NCBI GenBank assembly: GCA_037693485.1
Contig: CM075350.1
Coordinates: 125,052,001 to 125,116,000 of the forward strand
DNA length: 64,000 bases
Direction of reading: 5' to 3'
Source: Kitagawia praeruptora
Lineage: Eukaryota; Streptophyta; Magnoliopsida; Apiales; Apiaceae
Shown here: piece after piece, positions 1 through 10,398 of the stretch
Layout: each line of letters opens with the position of its first letter
How positions within the stretch are numbered: the first letter of the stretch is position 1
Position numbers and translations under genes: made by a program
The notes under the pieces: generated by a model
The model's input: the letters and a program-made list of their open reading frames with translations, nothing else
Told to the model about the DNA's origin: nothing
Database searches by the model: none

Positions 1-1768
1 CAGGTACAAGCTTTTCTTTAAGCCAATTCAATCCCTGTATAGTACTGTCAAGTTGCTCATTTCCATGTGTGGTTACCATTCCAAGAGAATTTGTCAGGTT
101 TGACAATTGGCTTGAAAACATTGAAGACGAATTGACAGCCTCTGCAGGTAACCTGTGTAACATATTATTCTGGAGGGAGCATACACTTGCAAATCTAGGA
201 TCGTATGTCAAGTTTCTGCTCAAATAAACATTGTTATTTAGGCAATAGTTCCCAACTGATAAAGTTGCACTCATACTCAATGATGCAGGTGTGTCAAAGG
301 GATTGGTGAGAGAAGTAAGATGGCTTGAAGATGCATGCTCATGCTGCCTTGACACTTTCTCCAGATACAAATCCTCTGAGCAATTTTCAAGATCTTTTCC
401 TAATTGGAAACAATCGATTTCCTTTGTCTGAATTTGGTATACTGTTTTTGGCTTTTGAGAGTAGGACTGCTCCAAATGCAGTTTCTCCATGTTGCTGGTC
501 TTCAAGGGCAGGAGACGTGAGGAATATAGGGTCCCTTCTTCCTTGCGCTGGAACGCTTCATTTAAGTCAGCCAGATTTGTTATACTTGGTATCAAATTAG
601 TTCCAGATGAATTCACTTCTGAAGGATTCAATTGGTCTTTGCAGATGGACAAGTTAAAATCTTTCGGGTGGCGAACAGCAGATAGATCCTTAATAGCGTA
701 GTTTGGCGCCTTGGAAACACCCGATACAATTCCTTCTTTGCATCTCTCCACTTCACGGTCAATGTACTCATCAGCTGGGAGTTCAAGATCAAATGTTCTT
801 TGACTGAATTCTTTGCTGCTGGACGGCAATAATACGGTGTCTTTTAGGCTGCTTGCGATGATGGAAGTGTTTGTATCTGCTTGCATGCTCTTCCTGGCAT
901 CAAAGTTGGACGCAACTTGAAAGTTATAGGAGCTTGAAGCCCAATGACAGCTCGGATCCACCAAAGTGAAGTTGGGATTATGATATGTCTGATCTGATGA
1001 TACAGACAGACCTCTAGACATAATAGAATTGGACATTGATGTTTTTCCTTCTATAATATTAGCAGAGAGATTTCTCATTTTGAGTTCATCCATCAGCTCC
1101 TTTTGTCTTCTATAAACGCGATGCAGTTCACTGACCTGCAAAAAAAAATACGCATTTCAGATACGCATAATCAGTCAATCTGCAAAATATGTGCTCTGAC
1201 AAAAATAACTACTTGCTAAAATTGATCCATCTTTTCTAGGCCAAGAAAAATGCCAACAGAAAGAACCTAACTCATATCTAACAATTTTGAAAACTTGCAA
1301 GAAGGTCATTTGATCGTTAAATAACAATCAACAGTGCAATGCAGAATAAGTTCTTTCATCGTAAGAAGGATAACACTACATATCTACTACAAAAGAAATT
1401 TTTGTGCAAATTTATTTGGACTGCAGATACAAAAGTGTTTTAAAACAAATGATTCAGCATTTAACAATAAGGGTCAATGAGGCATGTAGCATTCAACAAT
1501 AAACTTGATCTTAACAATATACCTGATGCTTAAAAAGAGTTTCATGTTGTAGCATGGTCTTCTTGATCATCTCCTTCTCGTGATCTTGAAGCTGGCTTGT
1601 TTTACAAGGTGAACAAAGAGTATTGCAGCCATCTCCATTTATCTGTATCTGATCCTTACTACTTTGGAGCCATGTTCTGCTGCTTTCACTTGCTGGAAGA
1701 TCTTTGGTGGTGCTGCAAACAGGGAGGTAGCTTTTAAACTGCATCTCTGATTGAAATTTTGGCATCGT
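1..1768 (-). CDS. DUF863 family protein, 5' (N-terminal) part, runs off the window
   Basis: Two coding exons read on the minus strand. Exon 1 is 1523-1768 with the likely ATG at 1765, giving 81 codons and a phase-0 GT donor at 1522-1521. Exon 2 is 1-1135 after a TTTGCAG acceptor and stays open to the window edge. Exon 1 has the KSYLP segment and ends in HEKEMIKKTMLQHETLFKHQ. Exon 2 starts VSELHRVYRRQKELMDELK and later has FDLELPADEYID, LADLNEAF and GLNWLK. These match plant DUF863 proteins as I know them. Function is unknown for the family, and DLNE-type motifs suggest a nuclear role only by inference. The start is the first ATG after an acceptor 4 bases upstream, so the 5' UTR is split by a long intron. 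The C-terminal half is outside the window. No frameshift or stop was found in either exon. Confidence 0.82.
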
Positions 1769-3270
1769 CTGCAATGGCAAAAAAAAATTGTAAATAACGA
1801 TGGACAATAAGAACTGAACAGGCTGCAAACCATAATAGAACGACATAAAATTATACACTAAAGATAATATATAATAATAATTTTTCGTAAGATTTCGTAG
1901 GCTTTGACACGTGTAACAATTTGACTTACTCTCAGAAAGTATGTACGACAAACACAATAACGAATCTAGGTCATCAAGCTTTGGACTACTAGATACCGTT
2001 ACATGTTTAATGCATATTAGGTCTTAAATAAGGTCCAAAATCGAATCTTAAAGGGTGAGACATTACAACGGTTATCTGCAACGAAAACAGCCGAGGTATA
2101 TAAACTGCCACAAAGGGATATTCTTAACTTTTTATACACGGAAATGTATTTACTAAATTAAGGAAGTACGACCTAAAATTCAAATCAAAACCTTCTGATA
2201 TAATCAAATCATATTTAATACGCCAAATTCATTCTGAAATGTATAGCTTCCAGAACGTCATCAGTGGATGTAGTTCTATCTAGGGTACAGGCTGAAATGC
2301 AGGGCACTCCACTAAAATCGGACATGAAACCACAAAGGGTGACCTAAGCACAGCGGTTATCTGTGATGAAAATGACAGAAGTATTTATGACAACAGAAAA
2401 GAATATATTTAACTTTCCACAGACAGTCATGTATTTAGTAAAATTGGTATTTAACAAAATGGGAAGTACAAGATCAACTTCAAAGGAGAACCTTCTGAAC
2501 ATTCACTACATGAAAGCTTCTGTAATTGGTAATACAACTCAGAATCTAGGTACAGGTTAAGAAAAGTACATCAACAGTACCTTTGGCTGCAAAGTCTGAA
2601 CATTTATCAGTAAAATCTTGTTATTAATAAATAAAAAAACAAAATAAATAAATAAGGATATTACAATTCAAAACATGAATTGTATCTTCTGAACATGGCA
2701 CCATTACATCATCATTATCAGGGTGCAACAGTAAGTGGTATCACCAACCATATTCAGATTACTAACTTTCAAAATAAGGGTTATAGAAGTTAAAACCAAT
2801 ACTAATTCTATCAATAAAATTAACAAAAATGACTAAAAATCCCAAATCAAGAAGAAGAAATAGAAGTCTAGCATCAATAAATATCACAGACATTGTCAAA
2901 ACAAACAGAATTAAAGTGAAAAGATAGATACATAAAAGAACTTCAAAATCTTAAAAAGATGAAATCTTTACTAGCTTGGGTTGAAGAAAAAACAGATTGA
3001 AAGACACTTTACACTTTAACAGATCCATCCTTCAAAATTAAAACCATCCAAAGCAGAAAAACTTAATTTGTGCATTTACAGAATTATACACACAGACCAT
3101 CAAATACACAGATACAGATTAACAAGTATCCACATCTTCACACAACAAACACCAAAAAAAATGGTTCAAATGAATAAAGAATTAAAGAAAAAAAGAGATG
3201 AGAGAGAGATATAAGATAAAAAGCAAGAAAAATAGAATCATCAGAAAATCTATCTGACACCAACACTCAC
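1769..3270 (-). other. 5' UTR intron of the DUF863 gene
   Basis: This 1.5-kb AT-rich stretch lies between a GTGAGTG donor at 3270-3269 and the TTGCAG acceptor at 1769-1772. It has no convincing coding content; short open frames in it are chance. Long leader introns are common in plant regulatory genes. The join is inferred from splice signals only. Confidence 0.5.
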
Positions 3271-3662
3271 CTAGTCATATGTAGGAGAATCCAGGCAGCC
3301 AGTGTATGTATAATACACAGACTATAGATACAGCAATGACCCACAAAATGTTTGCTTTTCAGAGCAGAAAAGAACTTATAAGCAGCTCAAAACCCAAGAA
3401 GAATCAGAAGAAGAAACCCATTCTCCGGAAAACACGGGCACACAGAAGCTTAGAACTCAAATGGGGTTTTTATCAAAAAGGCATAGAAGAAAGAAAACAT
3501 AGATATCCATGAAGCTTCAGAGAATATTTTATTTAATGTATATGTGATATCTATGTATGTATGTTATGTTGTACATATAAAAGAGATTAAAGTATATAGA
3601 TTTAGATCTGCTGGGTCCGCCTATAAGAGAGAGAGAGTATACGAGCGAGAGAGAGAGAGAGG
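3271..3662 (-). promoter_or_regulatory. 5' UTR leader exon and CT-rich promoter of the DUF863 gene
   Basis: A non-coding leader exon ends at 3271 next to a good GTGAGT donor. Upstream, at about 3625-3661, lie (CT)n/(GA)n microsatellite runs, typical of plant core promoters and 5' UTRs. The transcription start was not determined. The + strand open frame at 3306-3512 is not supported by any family resemblance. Confidence 0.4.
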
Positions 3663-5048
3663 CTCATGTGAGCAGAGACATGAGATTTGTCAACATACGG
3701 TGGGGTCTGTGTCTATCTATTAGAGTATTAGATTTTAAATGTTTTTTAAGAAACTTTTTTGGATTTCTTTTTTACTAATTTTTATTACTGTATAATCAAG
3801 CTGTAAGCTAGAGAAAAGTGGTGTATTTAGATTCTCTCTACCAAACCTTATCCCACAAACAAAACCTTGTATCTATTTTTCTGTTCCATTGAATGTACAG
3901 TCCTTTAAACATTTTCATGGTGTTGTAGCTGTACACTTTGTACCTGGAGAGTTCTTTTCGGTCAGTAATACTGTTAGATTATGTTATTAATCATGTATTT
4001 TTTTTTTTGAAATAAATTAATCATGTAATTTAGTTTATAATAAAATGAATTTAGATAAATTTTTGAATATGATGATTTTTAAAATTTTATAAATGTTTGC
4101 ATTGTTTAAGATGGCTACATATATTATAATTTTGGGAGTTGGATAAATGTTTAGTTGATTTTTTTACTAAAATTTATTTAGCATTCTCCTTAAAAAATTG
4201 ATTTCTAGTAACTACAAATGATTTACGGTTTATAATTTTATTCTTTTATGAAGTAGTGTAGCATTTTGATTAATCACTTTTTTATGTAATCAGGATACAC
4301 TTTTCTATAATCTATAGAATAGCATGTTGAATGGGTGTTGATTTGCATGACATGAACGTACAAGTTCTAAGTTCCAGTGGCAGATACATAGTATTCAGTA
4401 ACGTTCGCCTAATAATGCCTACAGAACACACGATAAAGGCACTACTCTGAGTAACATTGAAATCAGCTATACTGGCCATTCCTAGTTAAATTACAATTTG
4501 GGAAACTTCTTTTTATCTGTTACAACTTACAAGTACTCTCTACTTTGTACTTATACGGAACACTTTTTATACATGACATTGTGTTATAAATGTGAGAGTG
4601 AGAGAAAAAAATAAAATGACATAATGAGAAAAGGGAAAAGGACTTGCAAATATACTTGAAATATTTATTTTGTGAGTTTCAAAAAATTTAGTTGCTCCAC
4701 TATGGTTGTTTTTTTTAATTACATCAATTTTCACTAATAAATATGTGTATATCATATTAATAAAAATTAATAAAAAATAAGGGATGACCAAATCACAAAT
4801 TATACGTATTTACTTATTATAGTATAGTATAAATTTCTAAAATCTATGGATACTATACATAGAAATGTATTTTTTGAATTTTAATAAGTATAAATAAATA
4901 AATTTATTTTAGGTATGATTAGCAAAATAGATACATTCAACTTAAAAATCGCTTTTTAACTATTTTAAGTTAATCCAAATGGTTGTAACATTTGTAATTT
5001 TATAGTGATAGTTTTGGAACTAGTAAAAGTTATTACTTTAGATAGTTA
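3663..5048. other. AT-rich intergenic DNA
   Basis: No gene is recognisable. The segment holds a dispersed repeat copy at about 4315-4610 (listed separately). Otherwise it is AT-rich with poly-A/T runs. It ends at the T that flanks the probable Helitron 3' end. Confidence 0.5.
4315..4610 (+). repeat. Dispersed repeat, copy 1
   Basis: The run from the TATAGAATAGCATG motif to the TTTTTATACATGA motif is repeated, diverged but collinear, at about 23995-24275. Shared blocks include GTTGATTTGCATGA, AACACACGAT, GAAATCAGCTA and AGTTAAATTACAAT. No coding potential or terminal structure was seen, so the class is unknown. Confidence 0.55.
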
Positions 5049-5678
5049 CTCGCTTAAAACCCATGCGATGCATGGATTTTTTTTAATATTATATGAAAAA
5101 TTTTCAATATTTGAAATAACTTTTTTAAAACATGATTTTTGGAGGCTTAAATTTTTACATGAGATAATTTGATGATAATTATATAAATGTTATTCGTGAT
5201 AATTCTAAAAAATGAGGGATTTTAGTTAGAAATTTAGAAAAAATGATGGATTTTAGTTGAAAAAAGTAATCGGTTAATTACTAGTAATTATAAAAATATT
5301 TTTTATTTTATTAAATAGAATGCCCATGATATAATTGGAAAAATAGAGGACTTGGTTAGAGAAAATTAAAAAGGTATAATGTTTTAGGTGAAAAATGTAA
5401 TTAATTGGTTTATAGTAATTATAAGTTAATTCTGTTATTTTACTAAATAAATTGCTCCTAATGTTTTTAGAAAATGAGATATTATTGTTGCCCGTGATAT
5501 TTCTAGTAAAAGAGACATTTTAATTAAAAAATATAGAAAAAATTATATGTTTTAACTGAAAAAGTTAATAAATTAATTATTAGTATTATCATATTACTAT
5601 TTTATTTTATTGAATAGAACTGTCCTTAATATAATTGAAAAATGAGAGATTTTAGTTAGAGAAAATAGAAAAGATAAC

Positions 5679-6524
5679 GGGTGATGGCCCTAAATGCCCA
5701 CCTCCCAAAACAAATGGTCCAAAATACCAATTTTCGGAATACATGGCCTTATTTACCCACGGGACACGCATGTGGGAAAGGAATGTCCGAACACGCATGT
5801 GGGAAAGGAGTGTCCGAACACTCATTTGACACATGCGTGTCCTTCACAAAATCAAGCTGTGTTCGTAAAAATCAAGCCGGGTCACGCATGTTGAACATGC
5901 GTGACAGGTGATGCGCATGTTCAACATGCGTGTCCACCATCATTGTTCATCGTCTTCTTCCTTTAGCCGGAGACGAGTTTTCTCGAAAAACGTCAACCAT
6001 TCTTTTCACCACCTATAGGCATCGAACGATACCATACAATATACCAAATGAATCGACTTGTCCTCCTCTATATGCGTATATCCCTCTTTTTTCGATTGTT
6101 TTGCCGGATTGCAAAGCCCCAAAAACAAATCCATTTTTCGATCAGTTTTTTCGATAAGCTTGTGCACGCCCCTGCGGGGCCAAAACACACAAATCAATCA
6201 TGAATCAATGGAGAGGCAGGCATGGGCTTCCTTTTCATTATCTCAGAATCAGTGGACATTGCCGGAATAAGGAGAACGAATGGGTGCGATTTTTTGGCGA
6301 TTTTGGAGCTCAGACGACACCATTGATGCAAATGAGATAATGACGTCAGCTGACGTCATTGCGCATCTCTCAGATGTGTTACCTTTGTTGCGCATACTGA
6401 TCATACGTATCTCAATACACGCATCCAGGAGATGCGTAACATGTGGGTATATCGGGCCACTGTTCCCTCACATAGGCATATCAGGTCATGGGGCTCCAAA
6501 TCTAGGCATTTTGAGAATTTTCTC
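5679..6524 (+). mobile_element. MULE-type element, copy A
   Basis: The element is bounded by a perfect 9-bp direct repeat AAAGATAAC (5670-5678 and 6525-6533), the target length usual for Mutator-like elements. It starts GGGTGATGGCCCTAAATG and ends GAGAATTTTCTC. The termini are degenerate inverted repeats built from the phrases AAATGCCxAxxT and TACCCAC. The interior has many ACGCAT/ATGCGT inverted words and a TGACGTCA palindrome near 6339-6360. No transposase is encoded; the short open frames here are chance. Copy B is the same element in the opposite orientation. Confidence 0.68.
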
Positions 6525-6663
6525 AAAGATAACGTGAAAATTAAAAAAGTTACATGCTTTAGGTGAAAAAGGTAATTGATTAGTTTATACTAATTATAAT
6601 TTAATTATGTTCTTTTACTAATTAAAATTGCTCCTAGTGTTTTTTAGAAAATGAGAAATTAAC

Positions 6664-7472
6664 GAGAAAATGCCAAAAATGCCTAGATTTGGGGAGTAAA
6701 GACCCGAAATACTGATTTCCGAAAACGCGGCCCAAAATACCCACGGCTCACGCATCTTTCAGAAGCGTGTCCTGGGATACGCATCTCTCTGTTGCGTATC
6801 ACAGGTTACGCATATGCAAGATGCGTGATGACGTCATCACCTCAGAAAACAATACTCAACTCCGGCTACCAAGGCGACCAAAAATTGCCCACCTCCGTTG
6901 TTCACAATCTGGCAAATTCCACAAACAATAAGAACATAAAAATGATTCCCACAGTTTCCTCTTCATTTTACTATATCCATTTGTTAATTTCTGGCCCCGC
7001 AGGGGCGTACACGAGCATATCGGAAAATGGCGATCGAAGTTGGAGCTCGAATTGGGTCTTTCGAATCCGGTAAATAAAACGAAAATCCAAAACTATAGAC
7101 TTCATGAAGAGGGTGAAACAACGAGCATTTTGGTATATGGAACGTAACTGGAAGATGCTTGTAGAGTGCGGTATGTTTGGTCAAAGTTTTGATCGGAAAA
7201 AAGGAGTCGACCAGAGCTCGAGGACGATGAACAGTATCTTCATATACGCATTGTAGAAATGCTTATCCTGATAGATGCATTCTCCAAATGTGTATCATAG
7301 ACTATGTTCATCAGTGCAGAATTGAGTTTTGTAAAAAATACGTCTTTCTAAGATGCGTGTCCGGACACGCCTCCCCCAAATACGTGTCCCGTGGGTAGTT
7401 AGGGTCATGTGTTCCGAAAATTGGCATTTTGGACCTTTTGTTTTGGGAGGTGGGTATTTAGGGCCTTCACCC
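6664..7472 (-). mobile_element. MULE-type element, copy B, inverted relative to copy A
   Basis: Flanked by a 9-bp direct repeat GAAATTAAC (6655-6663 and 7473-7481). Its right end GGTATTTAGGGCCTTCACCC is the reverse complement of copy A's left end, with substitutions. The core GGCCCCGCAGGGGCG at about 6993-7007 matches, inverted, the CGCCCCTGCGGGGCC of copy A at about 6168-6182. No transposase is encoded. The different target duplication shows a separate insertion rather than one inverted duplication. Confidence 0.68.
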
Positions 7473-7779
7473 GAAATTAACGTTGTCCGTGATATTTCTA
7501 GAAAAAAAAGAATTTAATTAGAAAAAATAGAAAGATGATATGTTTTAGCTGAAAAGATAATCGGTTAATTATTAGTATTGCAATGAATGGGTTTCTTGTA
7601 TTATGTTATAAATTTTATTTAATATTATAATTATGTTTTTATATAATCATTATTTTTTAATAATTTTTTTAATTTTAATTTGATATAATTTAATATACTC
7701 ATGTTTACGGATTATAATAATGTTTCCTTATTATAAACAACGTATGTGATTTTTAATATATTTTATTAATAATTGAAAA

Positions 7780-8610
7780 TTTTGGTGTGATATTTTCGGG
7801 TATATATAATGATTGTAAGATTTGTTTTAATTTAAATAGGTAACGTGTTTTAATTAGAAAGAAAATATTAATGATTGAAAGATCGTTTTAGGTATTTATA
7901 AAAGGCAGTATCTTCAACTGAAGGAAAATATGAAAAGGACAATCGACTAATTACCATTAATTATATTATATTGTTATTTATTTTAGGTGTTATATTTTAC
8001 TTGAAAATTATGGTGAGATATTTTCGGGTATATATTAATGATTAAAATATTTGTTTTAGATTAAAATGGTAACGTGTTTTAGTTCAAAATGAAATATTAA
8101 TGATAGAAAAATATGATATAATTGATGTTTTTAAGTATTTATAAGAGGTCATATCTTCAACTAAAAGTAAATATGAAAAAATAATCGACTGATTACCATT
8201 AATTTTATTATATTAATGTGAAAAAGACAATTGACTAATTACCATTAATTTTATTATGTTAATCGACTAATTATCATTAATTACATTATGTTATTATTTA
8301 TTTTAGGTGTTATATTTTTTTTTGAAAATCATGGTGTGATATTTTCGGGTATATATTCATGATTGTAAGATTTGTTTTAAATTAAAAATGTAATGTGTTT
8401 AATCATTAATTATATTATGTTATTAATTATTTTAGGTGTTATATTTTTCTTGAAAATTATGGTATGATATTTTCGGGTATATATTAATGATGGAAAGATA
8501 TGATACGATTGATGTTTTTAGGTATTTATAAAAGGTAATATCTCGACTAATTACCATTAATTATATTATGTTATTACTTATTTTAGGTGTATTTATTTTT
8601 CTTTATAATG
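7780..8610. repeat. Imperfect AT-rich tandem repeats inside the Helitron
   Basis: Two phrases alternate several times: TGATATTTTCGGGTATATAT (near 7791, 8011, 8337 and 8466) and ACTAATTACCATTAATTATA (near 7948, 8235, 8266 and 8546). Copies differ by indels and substitutions, with a unit of roughly 200 bp. No coding potential. Such internal repeats occur in non-autonomous Helitrons. Confidence 0.6.
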
Positions 8611-8807
8611 AAGGATAAATAAGTAAATTAACGAAGTATCAAAATACAGTACCAAAAAACATGTACCAAAACTTTTAATGTTTCGACTTTTATATAATAG
8701 TATAGATTACATAACAGAAGTTTCAACTTTTTCAATTTTAAAAATAATTAAAATTTACTTTGTACATAATAAAATATACACTATATATAATTTCTTAATT
8801 CGAGAAT

Positions 8808-8960
8808 ACAAGTTAAACCTCGATAAATGAATATGCTCGAAACCAGAAAATTTTACTGGGTAAAAAATATACTATCTTTATTATGTCGGGATCGGAAAAA
8901 ATTATTTATTTGATGAGGTTATTCGTTTATCGAATATTTATTTATCGATGTTCTACTGTA
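8808..8960. mobile_element. Small Mariner/Stowaway-like MITE remnant
   Basis: The left end CAAGTTAAACCTCGATAAAT is roughly the reverse complement of the right end, which reads ATTTATCGATGTTCTACTG. Both are bordered by TA. The TA target and terminal AACCTCGATAAAT phrase resemble Tc1/Mariner-type MITEs. The element is degenerate and short, so the class is tentative. Confidence 0.4.
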
Positions 8961-9862
8961 TATATTAAAAATATTAGTACATTAGTACTTTTACATCAAA
9001 AAGTTACGTATAGATTCAATAACACTATTCATTTTTACAAACATTTTTCATAATACGGATATCACAATGATCAATTAAAGATAATAAAAATGATAATAAA
9101 TGGTTTAAAAGCTCTCAGACAAGAAAACTTATGCCAAAATGTTAACATAAATATTTTTCATGCTCAAAAAATATAAATATGTATTTTATCAAAAATATCA
9201 CTTTATGCGAAAGTTGGGACCAATATTTAACATTATAATTTTTTAAAAAAATATTACACAATAGAAAAGTAATTAAATTCTAGTACCGGTCCCGAACGAG
9301 GACCAGATTTTTTTTTTTTTTTATCAATTTAGAGAAATTATCTAAAAGTATTAATTTAGACGGGTTTTATTGTATCACCTATTTAAATAATTTGAAACTA
9401 TAAATTTGAAACATGTGTACTTGTATTATAAGTTAAAATTTCACAGTAGTTACATTTTTTATTAAACCATTTTATTTTCAAAAATAGTTAATCTTATAAC
9501 CATAAAGATGAGAGTTTTAAAAGTATTTCAAAACAATTAAGAAAAAGAGGAAAATATTTAATTTAAGTTGTTTCTGTTGATATTTTTAGAAATAAAAAGA
9601 TGAAAATTTTGAGAAGAATTACATATATACCAAAAAAGTTTTTCCCACTTTTCAAAAGTTTTGGAGAGGAAAAAAATAACTTAACTTTTTTTTTTCTTGT
9701 ACTTCTGAACCATGTAACATTTTTGAAAATGTTTATTCATTGGCAAGGCTGAACTACTTAAATACTTAAATATCTTAATTTTTTTAAATATTAAAAAAAA
9801 TCAAAGAACATGAAAATTACTTTCCAAACAAAGCAATCGTTGTGAAATTTTTAAAAATAATT
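8961..9862. other. AT-rich intergenic DNA left of the Tat retrotransposon
   Basis: No gene seen. Long A/T homopolymers occur (for example about 9308-9322). The right edge is the CCACG target site of the retrotransposon. Confidence 0.5.
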
Positions 9863-9867
9863 CCACG

Positions 9868-10365
9868 TGATATGGGCTAAAAGTAAACCCTAAAGATACA
9901 TTTAATGTGGCATTAATTAGACCTAGAATGGTCCAAACGTGGGGCCCACCAGATAGGCCCAAACCCTATTTATAATATTAATTTCGTAATTAATGTTAGG
10001 GGTAATAAACAGCTCAGCAAATAAGAGTCAAACAAGGATATAACTCTTGCCTGACTTAGCCTCCAAGGCACATACTTCAACATGGAAACTGATTCATACA
10101 TGGAAGGAGACTAGAACCTTCTTCTAGTCGGTGACTTGCCCACCAAGTCACCTAACCCTACTACGATTTTAGGGCTTCTCAGCCTATATAAAGGGTCTGA
10201 CCCCTCATTCTCAGAACTACGTTTGTGGCTTGATTCTCAATACGAGATACGTAGGCACTCTGTGAGGACCGATCAGTCTCGAACACGGAAACAACCATTA
10301 AAGCAAGAAGCTCCCGAACCCTAGCATTAATTGCAAATTCGTGACCTAGATTTTAATCCACAACA
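9868..10365 (+). repeat. 5' LTR of the Tat element
   Basis: 498 bp, TG...CA ends. TATA box CTATATAAAG at 10184-10193, about 180 bp before the LTR end. By eye it differs from the 3' LTR at six positions, all transitions, with no indels apart from the nested insertion. A short open frame starting inside the LTR is not a gene. Confidence 0.92.
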
Positions 10366-10384
10366 TTTGGCGCCGTTTGTGGGA
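10366..10384 (+). other. Primer binding site of the Tat element
   Basis: TGGCGCCGTTTGTGGGA begins two bases after the 5' LTR. It resembles the tRNA-Asp-type primer site TGGCGCCGTTGCCGGG used by several plant Gypsy elements, but mismatches in the second half make the exact primer uncertain. Confidence 0.65.
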
Positions 10385-10398
10385 AACAAACATCAACC

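Larger units (their letters stand above)
5049..8706 (-). mobile_element. Probable non-autonomous Helitron, minus orientation
   Basis: On the minus strand the segment begins TCTATACTATTATATAAAAG at 8706 after an A, the usual plant Helitron 5' terminus. It ends near 5049 with a hairpin (CCATGC, loop ATC, GCATGG; 5061-5075) followed by TTTTAAGCGAG and a T. The standard end is CTAG or CTRR then T, so CGAG is a variant or mutated end. Insertion between A and T fits Helitrons. No Rep/helicase reading frame is present, so the element is non-autonomous. The interior is AT-rich repeats plus two nested MULE copies. Alternative: the two ends belong to different degraded elements. Confidence 0.5.

Noticed and set aside
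5652..7184. Several 60-93 codon open frames between 5.6 and 7.2 kb
   Set aside because: They lie in the two MULE copies, are not conserved between the copies in the same frame, and match no transposase.
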